Assembly (NCBI GenBank): GCA_947074185.1
Contig: CAMTOO010000011.1
Coordinates: 1 to 37,654, forward strand
Length of the DNA stretch: 37,654 bases
Reading direction: 5' to 3'
DNA from: an uncultured Negativicutes bacterium
GTDB lineage: Bacteria; Bacillota; Negativicutes; Acidaminococcales; Acidaminococcaceae
Made by a program: the position numbers and the translations under genes. This document shows positions 1-6,502 of the stretch, piece after piece (within the stretch, counting starts at the first letter, position 1; every line of letters starts with the position of its first letter). Below the pieces are notes generated by a model that saw nothing but the letters and a program-made list of their open reading frames with translations, was not told the DNA's origin and did not search any database.

Positions 1-1
1 T

Positions 2-35
2 GTGACTGGAGTTCAGACGTGTGCTATTCAGATCT
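2..35 (+). other. Residual Illumina TruSeq read-2 adapter (sequencing artefact)
   Basis: Bases 2-25 are identical to the first 24 bases of the 34-nt TruSeq read-2 adapter (begins GTGACTGGAGTTCAGACGTG). Bases 26-35 match the rest with two C-to-A mismatches at 26 and 30. This is library sequence at a contig end, not genome. It creates the apparent stop codon of the adjoining folK fragment (TGA on the minus strand at 28-30). Confidence 0.95.
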
Positions 36-294
36 GGTTTAGTTGAGAATTGGGCAAAGTGAGTAGAGGGGCAATTTCTAAAAGTGGAATAAGAACGAAA
101 GCCCTTTCGGTCATACGAGGGTGGGGAAGGATAAGGCTTGGGCTTTGCATGATAAAATTGCCCCATAAAAGGATATCAAGATCTATATTGCGTGGCCCAA
201 AACGGCGTAAAGGATCACGTGTACGTCCCATAATATTTTCAATGTTTAATAAACAATCTAACAAATTATGCGCAAAAATATCAAACTCTTTTTT
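36..294 (-). pseudogene. folK: folK fragment (HPPK), truncated at both ends
   Basis: This is the C-terminal part of 6-hydroxymethyl-7,8-dihydropterin pyrophosphokinase of folate synthesis. The family signature RFGPRNIDLDILL, with the Mg-binding Asp pair, is followed by PHPRM.ERAFVLIPL.EIAP. Readable homology begins near base 285 (LLDCLLNIENIMGR), roughly residue 60 of a normal enzyme of about 160 residues. Upstream the frame closes with TAA at 295-297, and no HPPK N-terminus (GLGSNLG-type motif) is present in any frame. The C-terminus runs into the adapter, so its last residues and stop are artificial. The 5' truncation may be a real deletion or a chimeric join. The apparent TTG start at 264 lies inside the domain and is not a true start. 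Confidence 0.85.
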
Positions 295-320
295 TTATTT
301 CCTCTTATGATTGAACTTAG

Positions 321-1298
321 ATTAGAAAAGAGGAATATTTCATTATGGCTGTTGAACTTTTTAATTTTCCTATAGATGATTTGAAAATTATAGACAAAGA
401 CTTGGAAAATATCGTAATTAAAATCCGTCAAGGGAAAGCACATGAAATATCTGAAGGTGATACCCTTTATTTAGGTGCCTGTACTAAAGGCGCAAATGCT
501 AAATCTCTTAGAGAACAGCCTTTTTCAAGTATTAAAGCTAAACAAAGAGCTTTTTCTTTGAAACAGTCTTATATGACGTATGTTATAAACAATTATATAT
601 TTAAAGTTGGACATGATGAAAAAATAATAAAAGATGTTAATAAATTAGCAAAACAAAGTTTTGAAGATTATATAATTTCTAAAGTAAAACCATTTTTTGG
701 AAAACCACAAAAAGAACTTTTAAAGCGATTTAAGGTAAATACAACTGCTAAAAATATTAATGAGTTACTTTTAGGAAAAATGTTAGGGATAAAGGGTAAG
801 ATATCTGCTACAGCGGAATTTCAAAAAGCTAATATTGTGCCAAAAACAATAAGGGTGAATCGTAATGGAAGTATAACTGAAAGTATGTCTTTTCCTACAT
901 TTAAATTTACGGAAATAATAAAACAAGAGTGGGAAAATAGTGATTTTTGTAATATGTTAGAACAAACAAAATTTTTATTTGTTATTTTTAGACGTAATGA
1001 AAATGATGACTTGATTTTTGATAATATCAAATTTTGGAATATGCCAGAAGTTGATATTAAAGAAGCACAAAAAGTTTGGGAAAGAACAGTAGAGATTATT
1101 AAAGAAGGCGTTGTGTTAACTCCAACAGAAAAATGTATACGTAACAATTTACCTAAAGCAACTGAAAGTAGAGTAGCTCACGTTAGACCTCATGCACGTG
1201 ATAAGAACGATACATACGAATTGCCAGACGGTAGGAAAATGCCTAAACAATGCTTTTGGTTAAATAATACATATATAAGAGAACAGATAGAAAAATAA
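321..1298 (+). pseudogene. Sau3AI-like GATC restriction endonuclease, 5'-truncated (C-terminal part only)
   Basis: The reading frame matches the Sau3AI/MutH family from about residue 128 to the end: AVELFNFPIDDLKII, GKAHEISEGDTLYLGACTKG, KAKQRAFSLKQSYMT, and the terminal HVRPHA and KQCFWLNNTYI blocks. Sau3AI has 489 residues. Here only about 320 codons remain, and the N-terminal MutH-like catalytic domain with its D...E-x-K motif is absent. In-frame homology (EEYFIMAVELF) extends upstream of the ATG at 345 to the stop at 318-320, so that ATG is internal and lacks a good ribosome site. By analogy with Sau3AI the remaining half is the allosteric DNA-binding domain. No cognate GATC methyltransferase is visible. 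It is probably a remnant or an assembly-truncated gene, not a working nuclease. Confidence 0.85.
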
Positions 1299-1300
1299 CA

Positions 1301-1327
1301 AAAAACCCATCCAATGGATGGGTTTTT
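1301..1327. terminator. Bidirectional rho-independent terminator
   Basis: Stem CCCATCC/GGATGGG with a 3-nt loop, flanked by A5 and T5, lies between two convergent genes and can serve both strands. Confidence 0.9.
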
Positions 1328-1346
1328 ACTTTTCTTTTCATTTATC

Positions 1347-1565
1347 CTAATCCCACTTTTTTAACAATTCATCAAGATTAGGTTTTTTATCTTTCTTTTT
1401 CTTTTCAGAAGTTCTAAAGTTATTATCTTTTTTATCAGTAGAGTAGTCTGCATAGTCAAAGTCGTCATAGCCTTTGTCATAGCTTCTATTGTAGTCTCCT
1501 TTGCCGTCATCAAGGCGAAAGGTTAGGTCTATATAGTTACTCTGTTCGTATCTAATTTGTAGCAT
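1347..1565 (-). CDS. Small charged Tyr/Asp-rich protein of unknown function
   Basis: This 72-residue protein starts at ATG 1565 behind a good ribosome site (AAAGGA on the minus strand, about 7 nt upstream). The N-terminal third resembles a beta-rich stretch (IRYEQSNYIDLTFRL). Residues about 22-43 are dense in Asp, Tyr and Gly (DYNRSYDKGYDDFDYADYS), and the tail is a lysine block (EKKKKDKK) followed by LDELLKKW. There is no signal peptide or membrane segment. It faces the Sau3AI-like gene across a shared terminator. I do not recognise a family. The ribosome site and sensible composition make it a probable real gene. Confidence 0.65.
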   Translation of the reverse strand: MLQIRYEQSNYIDLTFRLDDGKGDYNRSYDKGYDDFDYADYSTDKKDNNFRTSEKKKKDKKPNLDELLKKWD

Positions 1566-1631
1566 TTTAGGATCCTTTCAAACTTTTTTTATATTTTAGC
1601 ATATTATTACTTTATTTTCTATGCCATTTAA

Positions 1632-1664
1632 TGTTAAAATATAAAGGAATTTTTTAAAGAGGTG
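1632..1664 (+). promoter_or_regulatory. Extended -10 promoter and SD of the L,D-transpeptidase gene
   Basis: TGTTAAAAT at 1632-1640 is an extended -10 element with no convincing -35. AAAGAGGTG at 1656-1664 is the ribosome site, 4 nt before ATG 1669. Confidence 0.5.
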
Positions 1665-1668
1665 AATT

Positions 1669-2397
1669 ATGAATAACGAAAACGGATCTATTAAAGATAA
1701 ATTTAGAGAAAAGAGCGAAGCTCGCAAGAAGAAGCAAAAGAAGTATGCTATTATAGGTGGTATTGCTGGAGCTGTGATGCTTGTGTTAGCAATCTTTACT
1801 TTCTATGGTGATGTGCTTATGCCTATGATATCTCCGCCGCCTGTTGATGCTCGTGCGGAAAGGCAAAGAGTAGAAGAGGAAGCTAAACAAAAGGCTATAG
1901 ATGAAGCTGCTGCTAAGGCCGAGGCGGAACAAAAGGCAGCGGATTGGGCACAAAAGCGTAGAGAAGGTTTTGCTAATGGCGATCCTGCTAAATACAGACT
2001 TGTAATGGATAAAAGTGATTATAAACTCTATCTATATGAAAAAGGTATTGAAGAGCCTATTAAAGTTTATTCTATTGCGGTAGGTAAGAACCCTGGGCAA
2101 AAGGAAAAAGAAGGGGATATGAAAACTCCTACTGGTGACTTTAAAGTTGAAGAAATATTTGCTTCACAATCTTGGACTCATGACTTTGGTGATGGTAAGG
2201 GTGAAATCAAGGGTGCTTATGGCCCTTACTTTATATCTTTAAAGACTGATTGGGATGGTATTGGTATCCATGGTACTCATGCTCCTGAATCTATTGGCAC
2301 AATGGCTTCTGAAGGTTGCGTGCGCATGACAAATAGCGACCTTGAGGATCTTATGGCATTTATCCGTATTGGGATGGATGTTAAGTTCCAAGAATAA
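1669..2397 (+). CDS. Membrane-anchored L,D-transpeptidase (YkuD domain)
   Basis: This 242-residue enzyme is predicted to cross-link or modify peptidoglycan stem peptides outside the membrane. Residues 1-25 are a basic cytoplasmic segment and about 26-46 a single membrane helix. About 58-97 is an Ala/Glu/Lys-rich coiled coil acting as a spacer. The YkuD domain begins near residue 108 (YRLVMDKSDYKLYLYEKG). The signature HGTHAPESIGTMASEGCVRM is present with His201 and the nucleophile Cys217. It has its own promoter, and no terminator separates it from the transporter gene downstream. A sporulation-specific role cannot be told from sequence; general wall maintenance is the default reading. Confidence 0.93.
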   Translation: MNNENGSIKDKFREKSEARKKKQKKYAIIGGIAGAVMLVLAIFTFYGDVLMPMISPPPVDARAERQRVEEEAKQKAIDEAAAKAEAEQKAADWAQKRREGFANGDPAKYRLVMDKSDYKLYLYEKGIEEPIKVYSIAVGKNPGQKEKEGDMKTPTGDFKVEEIFASQSWTHDFGDGKGEIKGAYGPYFISLKTDWDGIGIHGTHAPESIGTMASEGCVRMTNSDLEDLMAFIRIGMDVKFQE

Positions 2398-2477
2398 TAA
2401 AATTGTAACAGTTCTTGAAAAAAATAAAAATATTGTGTTCAAAACTGTATAAAAACGCCAAAAAAAAGTGTAAATAT

Positions 2478-2506
2478 TTGACTATGTATACATTATCCAT
2501 TAAAAT
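2478..2506 (+). promoter_or_regulatory. Sigma-70/A promoter of the YaaH-family transporter
   Basis: TTGACT at 2478-2483, a 17-nt spacer, and TAAAAT at 2501-2506 predict a start near 2513 and a 5' leader of about 53 nt. The leader ends in a strong SD, AAAGGAGG (2551-2558), 7 nt from ATG 2566. An out-of-frame ATG at 2562 opens only a 5-codon frame. Confidence 0.75.
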
Positions 2507-2565
2507 ATTAAGTGGAATAATTAATCCATATTAAAAAATTTTTAAGGGAAAAAGGAGGAGTATGA

Positions 2566-3189
2566 ATGAGTACAGATAATTCATCTCAACACGTTCAAAT
2601 TGCTGTTGCGGATCCTACGCCGCTTGGTCTTTTTGGACTCGCAATCGTAACTTTCGTTGCTTCAATGCAAAAACTTGGTATCGTTTCTGATGTTTCTTGG
2701 GTAATTCCTTGGGCTTTAGTATGCGGTTCCTTCGCACAACTAGTTGCTTCCTATTTTGACTATTGTCACAAAAACATTTTCGGAGCAACAATCTTTGGTG
2801 CTTTTGGCTTCTTCTGGTCCGGAGTTGCTATGAGCTGGATGATTAAAGCAGGCGTTTTCGGTGCTGGCCTTCAAGCTGGTGTTGATGCAAAAGCTTTAGG
2901 TTTCGCTTTCTTAGGTTATTTCGTATTTGCTGTAATCGGCACAATTGCTGCTGCTGAAGCAAACACATTCCTTTTTGTTGATATGCTCTTAATCGACGTA
3001 TTATTACTTTGCCTTGCTCTTGATACTCTTGGTATCGGCGGTCACTGGGCACACGGCGTTGCAGCTTATTCTGAGCTCTTAATCGCTATGTTATCCATGT
3101 ACGGTGCAGGTGCAACATTCTTAAATGGTTTCTATGGCAGAGTTTTCTGGCCACTTGGCAAACCTTTAGGAATCTGGAAAAAAGGTTAA
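2566..3189 (+). CDS. Acetate/succinate uptake transporter, YaaH/SatP (GPR1/FUN34) family
   Basis: This 207-residue membrane protein has six predicted helices and the family signature near the N-terminus (DPTPLGLFGLA, residues 16-26, for the usual NPxPLGL). SatP-type proteins move acetate and/or succinate across the cytoplasmic membrane. The strong promoter, near-consensus SD and dedicated terminator suggest high, monocistronic expression. In a Negativicutes-like anaerobe a monocarboxylate or succinate channel would fit succinate-to-propionate or acetate metabolism, but the substrate cannot be read from sequence. GC is slightly higher than in neighbours, consistent with a highly expressed gene. 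Confidence 0.9.
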   Translation: MSTDNSSQHVQIAVADPTPLGLFGLAIVTFVASMQKLGIVSDVSWVIPWALVCGSFAQLVASYFDYCHKNIFGATIFGAFGFFWSGVAMSWMIKAGVFGAGLQAGVDAKALGFAFLGYFVFAVIGTIAAAEANTFLFVDMLLIDVLLLCLALDTLGIGGHWAHGVAAYSELLIAMLSMYGAGATFLNGFYGRVFWPLGKPLGIWKKG

Positions 3190-3200
3190 TTTATACTCTA

Positions 3201-3234
3201 AAGACTTACAACATTTTGTTGTAAGTCTTTTTTT
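3201..3234 (+). terminator. Rho-independent terminator
   Basis: A 13-bp stem (AAGACTTACAACA with its complement at 3217-3229) with a TTT loop is followed by a run of seven T. Confidence 0.93.
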
Positions 3235-3235
3235 G

Positions 3236-3264
3236 TTGTAAGAAAGTGGGATATATATTATACT
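3236..3264 (+). promoter_or_regulatory. Promoter of the thioesterase operon
   Basis: TTGTAA at 3236-3241, a 17-nt spacer, and TATACT at 3259-3264 start immediately after the preceding terminator T-run. The SD AGGTG (3290-3294) sits 5 nt before ATG 3300. Confidence 0.65.
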
Positions 3265-3299
3265 ATTAGTGTTGATTATATAAGAAACTAGGTGCGAAT

Positions 3300-3764
3300 A
3301 TGGATGATAACAAAGTTACCTCTAATAAGTATGTAGAAGATGTTCCGGCTTATATTCAAGCAGTGTATAGAAATAATAACTTTATGGCTAAGTTTTTTGA
3401 TGTTTGCATTGATGAAATTCATTGCGGCGGAGCAACTGTTAGCTTGGATATTGATCCAGAAAAACATATGAATCACAGAGGCGTTGTGCATGGTGGTGTT
3501 TTAACTGCGCTTGCAGATGCTGTTCTTGGTGTTACTTGTGCAAGTGTTGGCGAAAAAGTTGCTACACTTAATTCAAACATGAATTTTATCAGGAATGTTA
3601 ATAAGCCTTGTAAAATACTTGTTAAAAGCACTATTAAACATCACGGTCATACTACAATGGTAGTTTATGCAGAGATGTTTAATGAAAATGACGAACTTAT
3701 GGCAACTGTTTTAAATACAATGTTTGTTGTAGATCATTTTGAAGAAATTCCGCGTAAGTGGTAA
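3300..3764 (+). CDS. Hotdog-fold thioesterase, PaaI family
   Basis: This 154-residue hotdog protein carries the PaaI-type signature HRGVVHGGVLTALADAVLG (residues 59-77). His64-Gly65-Gly66 and Asp73 are at the positions used for acyl-thioester hydrolysis in the family. Length is normal for one hotdog domain, and the protein is presumably cytosolic and oligomeric. The substrate is an unknown acyl-CoA. It is the first gene of a tight unit: the aminotransferase-like gene follows after 18 nt and the membrane protein overlaps that one. A cleavage role on a small acyl-CoA coupled to those genes is inference. Confidence 0.88.
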   Translation: MDDNKVTSNKYVEDVPAYIQAVYRNNNFMAKFFDVCIDEIHCGGATVSLDIDPEKHMNHRGVVHGGVLTALADAVLGVTCASVGEKVATLNSNMNFIRNVNKPCKILVKSTIKHHGHTTMVVYAEMFNENDELMATVLNTMFVVDHFEEIPRKW

Positions 3765-3782
3765 AAATATTTGGAGGCATTG

Positions 3783-4649
3783 ATGAAAAAATTAGTTTTA
3801 GTAAATGGTGAAATTCTAGAGTGGGGGCAAGAGTCTATTAGCGTAGCAGATAGAGGTCATCAATTTGGCGATGGCGTTTTTGAAGTTGTGCCGGTATATA
3901 ATGGACGTGCATTTGCTATTTTACCGCACATGGATAATTTACTTGAAGATGCGATTAAAGTTAAAATTCCAGCAATCTATACAGTTGAGGAATTAGTAGA
4001 ATTCCACGAAGCTCTTATTGCTGAGTCTGGTGTTAGCGATTGCGAAATTTATACGCAAATTACTCGTGGCGCAGGGGATTATATCTTATCTTTCCCTGAA
4101 TTAAGTGTTCCACAACTTACTATGTATATTATTCCTGTAGACCGCGAAGCTCTTGAAGAAAAACGTGCTAAAGGCGTAAATATCATTACCGAAGTAGATG
4201 AACGCTGGGCTAAATGCGATGTAAATACTTTGAATCGTTTGCCGGAAGTGCTTGCAAGACAAAAAGCTCGTGAAAGTCGCGCTTTTGATAATCTTTTCAT
4301 CCGTGATGGAAAAGTTACTGAAAGTACTGAATCTACTTTCATGGTAGTAAAAGATGAAATGCTTTGGACTCATCCAGAAAACAAGTTTATTCATAAAAAC
4401 ATTACTAGACGTCTTATTAAAGAGCGTTTAGCTGCTGATTTAGATATGCAAGTTATTGAAAAAGCTTTTGATATGGAATTTGTATTAAAAGCTGATGAAG
4501 CGTTCTTATGCGGACCTAGAGTAGGTATCATGCCTGTTACTAAAATCGATCGTACTCACGTTGGGGATGGTCATGTTGGGGCAGTAGTACCGAAATTAAT
4601 TGCTGCTTATAATGCTTTTGTAGAGAGGGAATGTCCTAAAAAATCATGA
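3783..4649 (+). CDS. Class IV aminotransferase (D-amino acid aminotransferase-like) lacking catalytic residues
   Basis: 288 residues. ATG 3783 is chosen because GGAGG (3773-3777) lies 5 nt upstream, inside the longer TTG-started frame. It aligns along its whole length with D-amino acid aminotransferase: DRGHQFGDGVFEVV (23-36), ERWAKCDVNTLN (140-151), KVTESTEST (177-185). The PLP-binding lysine of the CDIKSLN motif is Asn148. The phosphate-binding Arg of HIDRL is Asn52. The carboxylate-binding Arg and His after TRG are Tyr100 and Leu102. The Tyr of GDGVYE is Phe33, and the Ser/Thr phosphate loop reads CGPRVG (243-248). Only the pyridine-contact Glu180 is kept. The frame is intact and well translated. 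It is likely a pseudoenzyme or repurposed fold, not an aminotransferase. It overlaps the next gene by 4 nt (ATGA). Confidence 0.88.
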   Translation: MKKLVLVNGEILEWGQESISVADRGHQFGDGVFEVVPVYNGRAFAILPHMDNLLEDAIKVKIPAIYTVEELVEFHEALIAESGVSDCEIYTQITRGAGDYILSFPELSVPQLTMYIIPVDREALEEKRAKGVNIITEVDERWAKCDVNTLNRLPEVLARQKARESRAFDNLFIRDGKVTESTESTFMVVKDEMLWTHPENKFIHKNITRRLIKERLAADLDMQVIEKAFDMEFVLKADEAFLCGPRVGIMPVTKIDRTHVGDGHVGAVVPKLIAAYNAFVERECPKKS

Positions 4650-5149
4650 AAATAAACAATCTAACTAGAGCGGGGTTATTATTAGCACTTGCAATAGTTA
4701 TTCAATCAATAAGATTTATACTTCCGTTTCCAGGCGTGATGACAATGTTTTTAATAGGTTCGTTAATTAATATGATCCTAGTAATTGTTGTAAAAATTTC
4801 TGGAATAAAAGCAGGCGCAATATTTTCCCTTGTTTTACCTATAGTTGCTTATATGCAAGGACAGTTGGTATTAGCACCTTTGATAGGTGTAGTATTTTTA
4901 GGGAATTTAGCGTTAGTAATAGTTGCTTCTAGACTTGATGGTTTGAAAGAACTATTTGTAGGTCCAGCGCTTAAAACTTGTGCAATGTGGGCAAGTTGTG
5001 GTATTGTTCTACATCTTCTTAAAACACCTAAAGTGCTTGCAAATGGGCTTATGCTTATGATGAGCTGGCCACAGTTTATAACAGCGTTTGTAGGTATTTT
5101 GCTTGCGAGTTTTTTGTTGAAAAGATTTAAGTTTTTATATAACGAGTAG
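4646..5149 (+). CDS. Multi-pass membrane protein, possible ECF-type S component
   Basis: This 167-residue, very hydrophobic protein has about five to six membrane helices. Examples are residues 7-25 (AGLLLALAIVIQSIRFILP), 31-51, 57-75, 77-95, 107-125 and 138-157. Size and the N-terminal small-residue helix resemble substrate-binding S components of energy-coupling-factor transporters, but no substrate class is recognisable and no EcfA/EcfT gene is nearby. Its ATG overlaps the stop of the aminotransferase-like gene (ATGA), suggesting translational coupling. An orphan S component sharing a common ECF module encoded elsewhere is a reasonable reading; another small membrane family is possible. 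Confidence 0.7.
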   Translation: MKINNLTRAGLLLALAIVIQSIRFILPFPGVMTMFLIGSLINMILVIVVKISGIKAGAIFSLVLPIVAYMQGQLVLAPLIGVVFLGNLALVIVASRLDGLKELFVGPALKTCAMWASCGIVLHLLKTPKVLANGLMLMMSWPQFITAFVGILLASFLLKRFKFLYNE

Positions 5150-5158
5150 GAGATTTTT

Positions 5159-5665
5159 ATGAAAAGAATTTTGCTATTAACAATGACAACACTTATGCTA
5201 CTTACTTCAAGCGCATTTGCCTATTCTGAAAAAGTGCTTAAAGACGTGAATGCAGACTTAGTTATGCGTATTGTGCACTGGCAATTAACTGCTAATAATA
5301 CTCTTATTAATGGCAGGACAAGAACTGCAGCAGAAGTTATGAGTGTTTGTTTGAATGATAAGAAAAATGAAACATATATTATGTCTAGAAGTAAAAATAA
5401 GATAAAAGCAGCTACTTTCTACCCAGAACCTGGCTGGATCTTAGAATGTCAATATGATATAAGAGCAAAGCAACAAGGCAATGACACTCTTTTAAGTATT
5501 GATGACCTTTGGATTTATGTTAGTATGTACGAGAAGAAATCTGAAAAGAAAAAAAATTGGAATCTTGAAGGGGAAAGAAGATATTTAGAGAGAATTCAAG
5601 GTTATATTGATCGCTATAGAGCAGATGGATCTCTAGAGACAAGATTCCCAGCAGAAAACAAGTAA
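5159..5665 (+). CDS. Secreted protein of unknown function
   Basis: This 168-residue protein has a clear signal peptide: basic MKR, hydrophobic core LLLTMTTLMLLTSS, likely cleavage after AFA at residue 21. The mature part is highly charged and has no internal membrane segment. Residues about 119-140 are a helical segment rich in Lys and Glu. SD TAGGAGA (5146-5152) overlaps the stop of the membrane protein, so it is in the same operon. I do not recognise the family. No terminator is visible between this gene and the tRNA promoter. Confidence 0.8.
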   Translation: MKRILLLTMTTLMLLTSSAFAYSEKVLKDVNADLVMRIVHWQLTANNTLINGRTRTAAEVMSVCLNDKKNETYIMSRSKNKIKAATFYPEPGWILECQYDIRAKQQGNDTLLSIDDLWIYVSMYEKKSEKKKNWNLEGERRYLERIQGYIDRYRADGSLETRFPAENK

Positions 5666-5671
5666 AATATC

Positions 5672-5700
5672 TTGACAACAAGGCTTAAATACTGTAATAT
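5672..5700 (+). promoter_or_regulatory. Promoter of tRNA-Leu
   Basis: Consensus TTGACA (5672-5677), a 17-nt spacer, and TAATAT (5695-5700) predict a start near 5707, about 22 nt before the mature tRNA. Confidence 0.75.
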
Positions 5701-5728
5701 TACTATTGTTCCGTTAGGAAGCTCACAT

Positions 5729-5813
5729 GCCGGAGTGGCGGAATTGGCAGACGCACTTGACTCAAAATCAAGCGCTTCACGGCGTGCCGGTTCGAGTCCG
5801 GCCTTCGGCACCA
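5729..5813 (+). tRNA. tRNA-Leu (anticodon CAA)
   Basis: The 85-nt class II tRNA has acceptor stem GCCGGAG/CTTCGGC, anticodon stem CTTGA/TCAAG with loop CTCAAAA (anticodon CAA, reading UUG), a long variable arm, T arm GCCGGTTCGAGTCCGGC, discriminator A and encoded CCA (5811-5813). The long variable arm agrees with leucine identity. A dedicated promoter precedes it and a terminator follows 8 nt after the CCA. Confidence 0.97.
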
Positions 5814-5820
5814 AACAAAG

Positions 5821-5848
5821 AAAACACCTACATTTGTAGGTGTTTTTT
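5821..5848 (+). terminator. Terminator of tRNA-Leu (copy 1 of a repeated hairpin)
   Basis: An 11-bp stem, AAAACACCTAC with its complement, encloses the loop ATTT and is followed by T6. The identical 28-nt sequence recurs at 6464-6491. Confidence 0.93.
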
Positions 5849-5900
5849 GCTATACATCTAATGTTTCTTGTGTTATAACTATAAAAAGGGGGGATAAACA

Positions 5901-6455
5901 ATGGGGAATAAAAACAATTTCTTATTGGTTTTAGGGGGCTTGCTTTGTGCTGTTGGTATTGTTGTACCAATGTTTATGCCAAAAATAGTTTTGGGACCAA
6001 TGTCGTTTACGTTAGCTAGCCATGTGGCAATTTTTTTGGCGATGTTTATTTCTCCGAAACTTGCTGTGATGGTTTGTATTGGAACTACTATAGGTTTTTT
6101 CTTAACTACACCACTTATAATTGCTTTGCGTGCAGCAAGTCATATTGTGTTTGCGGTAATTGGAGCTATAATTATTAAGCGAAATCAAAAATGTTTAGAT
6201 GTATTATTTTATATTATATCTCTAAATGTTATTTTAGCAATTATTCATGCAGTAGCTGAAGTTGCAGTTGTATCACCGTTTTTCTTTGCAGGGATTATGT
6301 TTAGTCCGGAACAGTTAAGTGGTGGTTATATTACTAGTGTTTTAGTGCTAGTGGGTGGTGGGACATTTATACATTCTCTTGTAGATTTTATGCTTGCACT
6401 GTGTATCTGGAAACCACTATCTTCTGTGATAACTCCATTAAAAGAATTAAGATAA
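5901..6455 (+). CDS. ECF transporter S component-like membrane protein
   Basis: This 184-residue protein has about five to six membrane helices. The segment MPKIVLGPMSFTLASHVAIF (27-46), followed by MFISPKLAVM, then GFFLTTP and ALRAASHIVFAVIGA, is typical of small vitamin-transporter S components in Bacillota. SD AAAGGGGGG is about 8 nt upstream of ATG 5901. It is monocistronic: a tRNA terminator lies before it and a bidirectional terminator after it. No EcfA or EcfT lies nearby, so it would depend on a shared module. The substrate is not assignable; a niacin- or other vitamin-type substrate is only a guess. Confidence 0.7.
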   Translation: MGNKNNFLLVLGGLLCAVGIVVPMFMPKIVLGPMSFTLASHVAIFLAMFISPKLAVMVCIGTTIGFFLTTPLIIALRAASHIVFAVIGAIIIKRNQKCLDVLFYIISLNVILAIIHAVAEVAVVSPFFFAGIMFSPEQLSGGYITSVLVLVGGGTFIHSLVDFMLALCIWKPLSSVITPLKELR

Positions 6456-6463
6456 AACAAACA

Positions 6464-6491
6464 AAAACACCTACATTTGTAGGTGTTTTTT
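6464..6491. terminator. Bidirectional terminator (copy 2 of a repeated hairpin)
   Basis: This is an exact 28-nt copy of the hairpin at 5821-5848. Here it lies between convergent genes (5901-6455 plus, 6503-7027 minus), with A and T tracts allowing use on both strands. Confidence 0.92.
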
Positions 6492-6502
6492 ATATGCAAA
6501 TT

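Noticed and set aside
300-345. Frameshifted N-terminal catalytic domain of the Sau3AI-like gene upstream
   Set aside because: The three plus-strand frames between 260 and 345 contain stops and no MutH-like E-x-K motif; upstream sequence is folK.
258-443. 61-residue minus-strand ORF as a frameshifted folK N-terminus
   Set aside because: The translated residues show none of the HPPK N-terminal motifs, so a simple poly-A frameshift does not restore the gene.
5849-5900. Vitamin riboswitch upstream of the S-component-like gene
   Set aside because: Only about 50 nt lie between the tRNA terminator and the start codon, too short for TPP, FMN or cobalamin elements, and no conserved core was seen.
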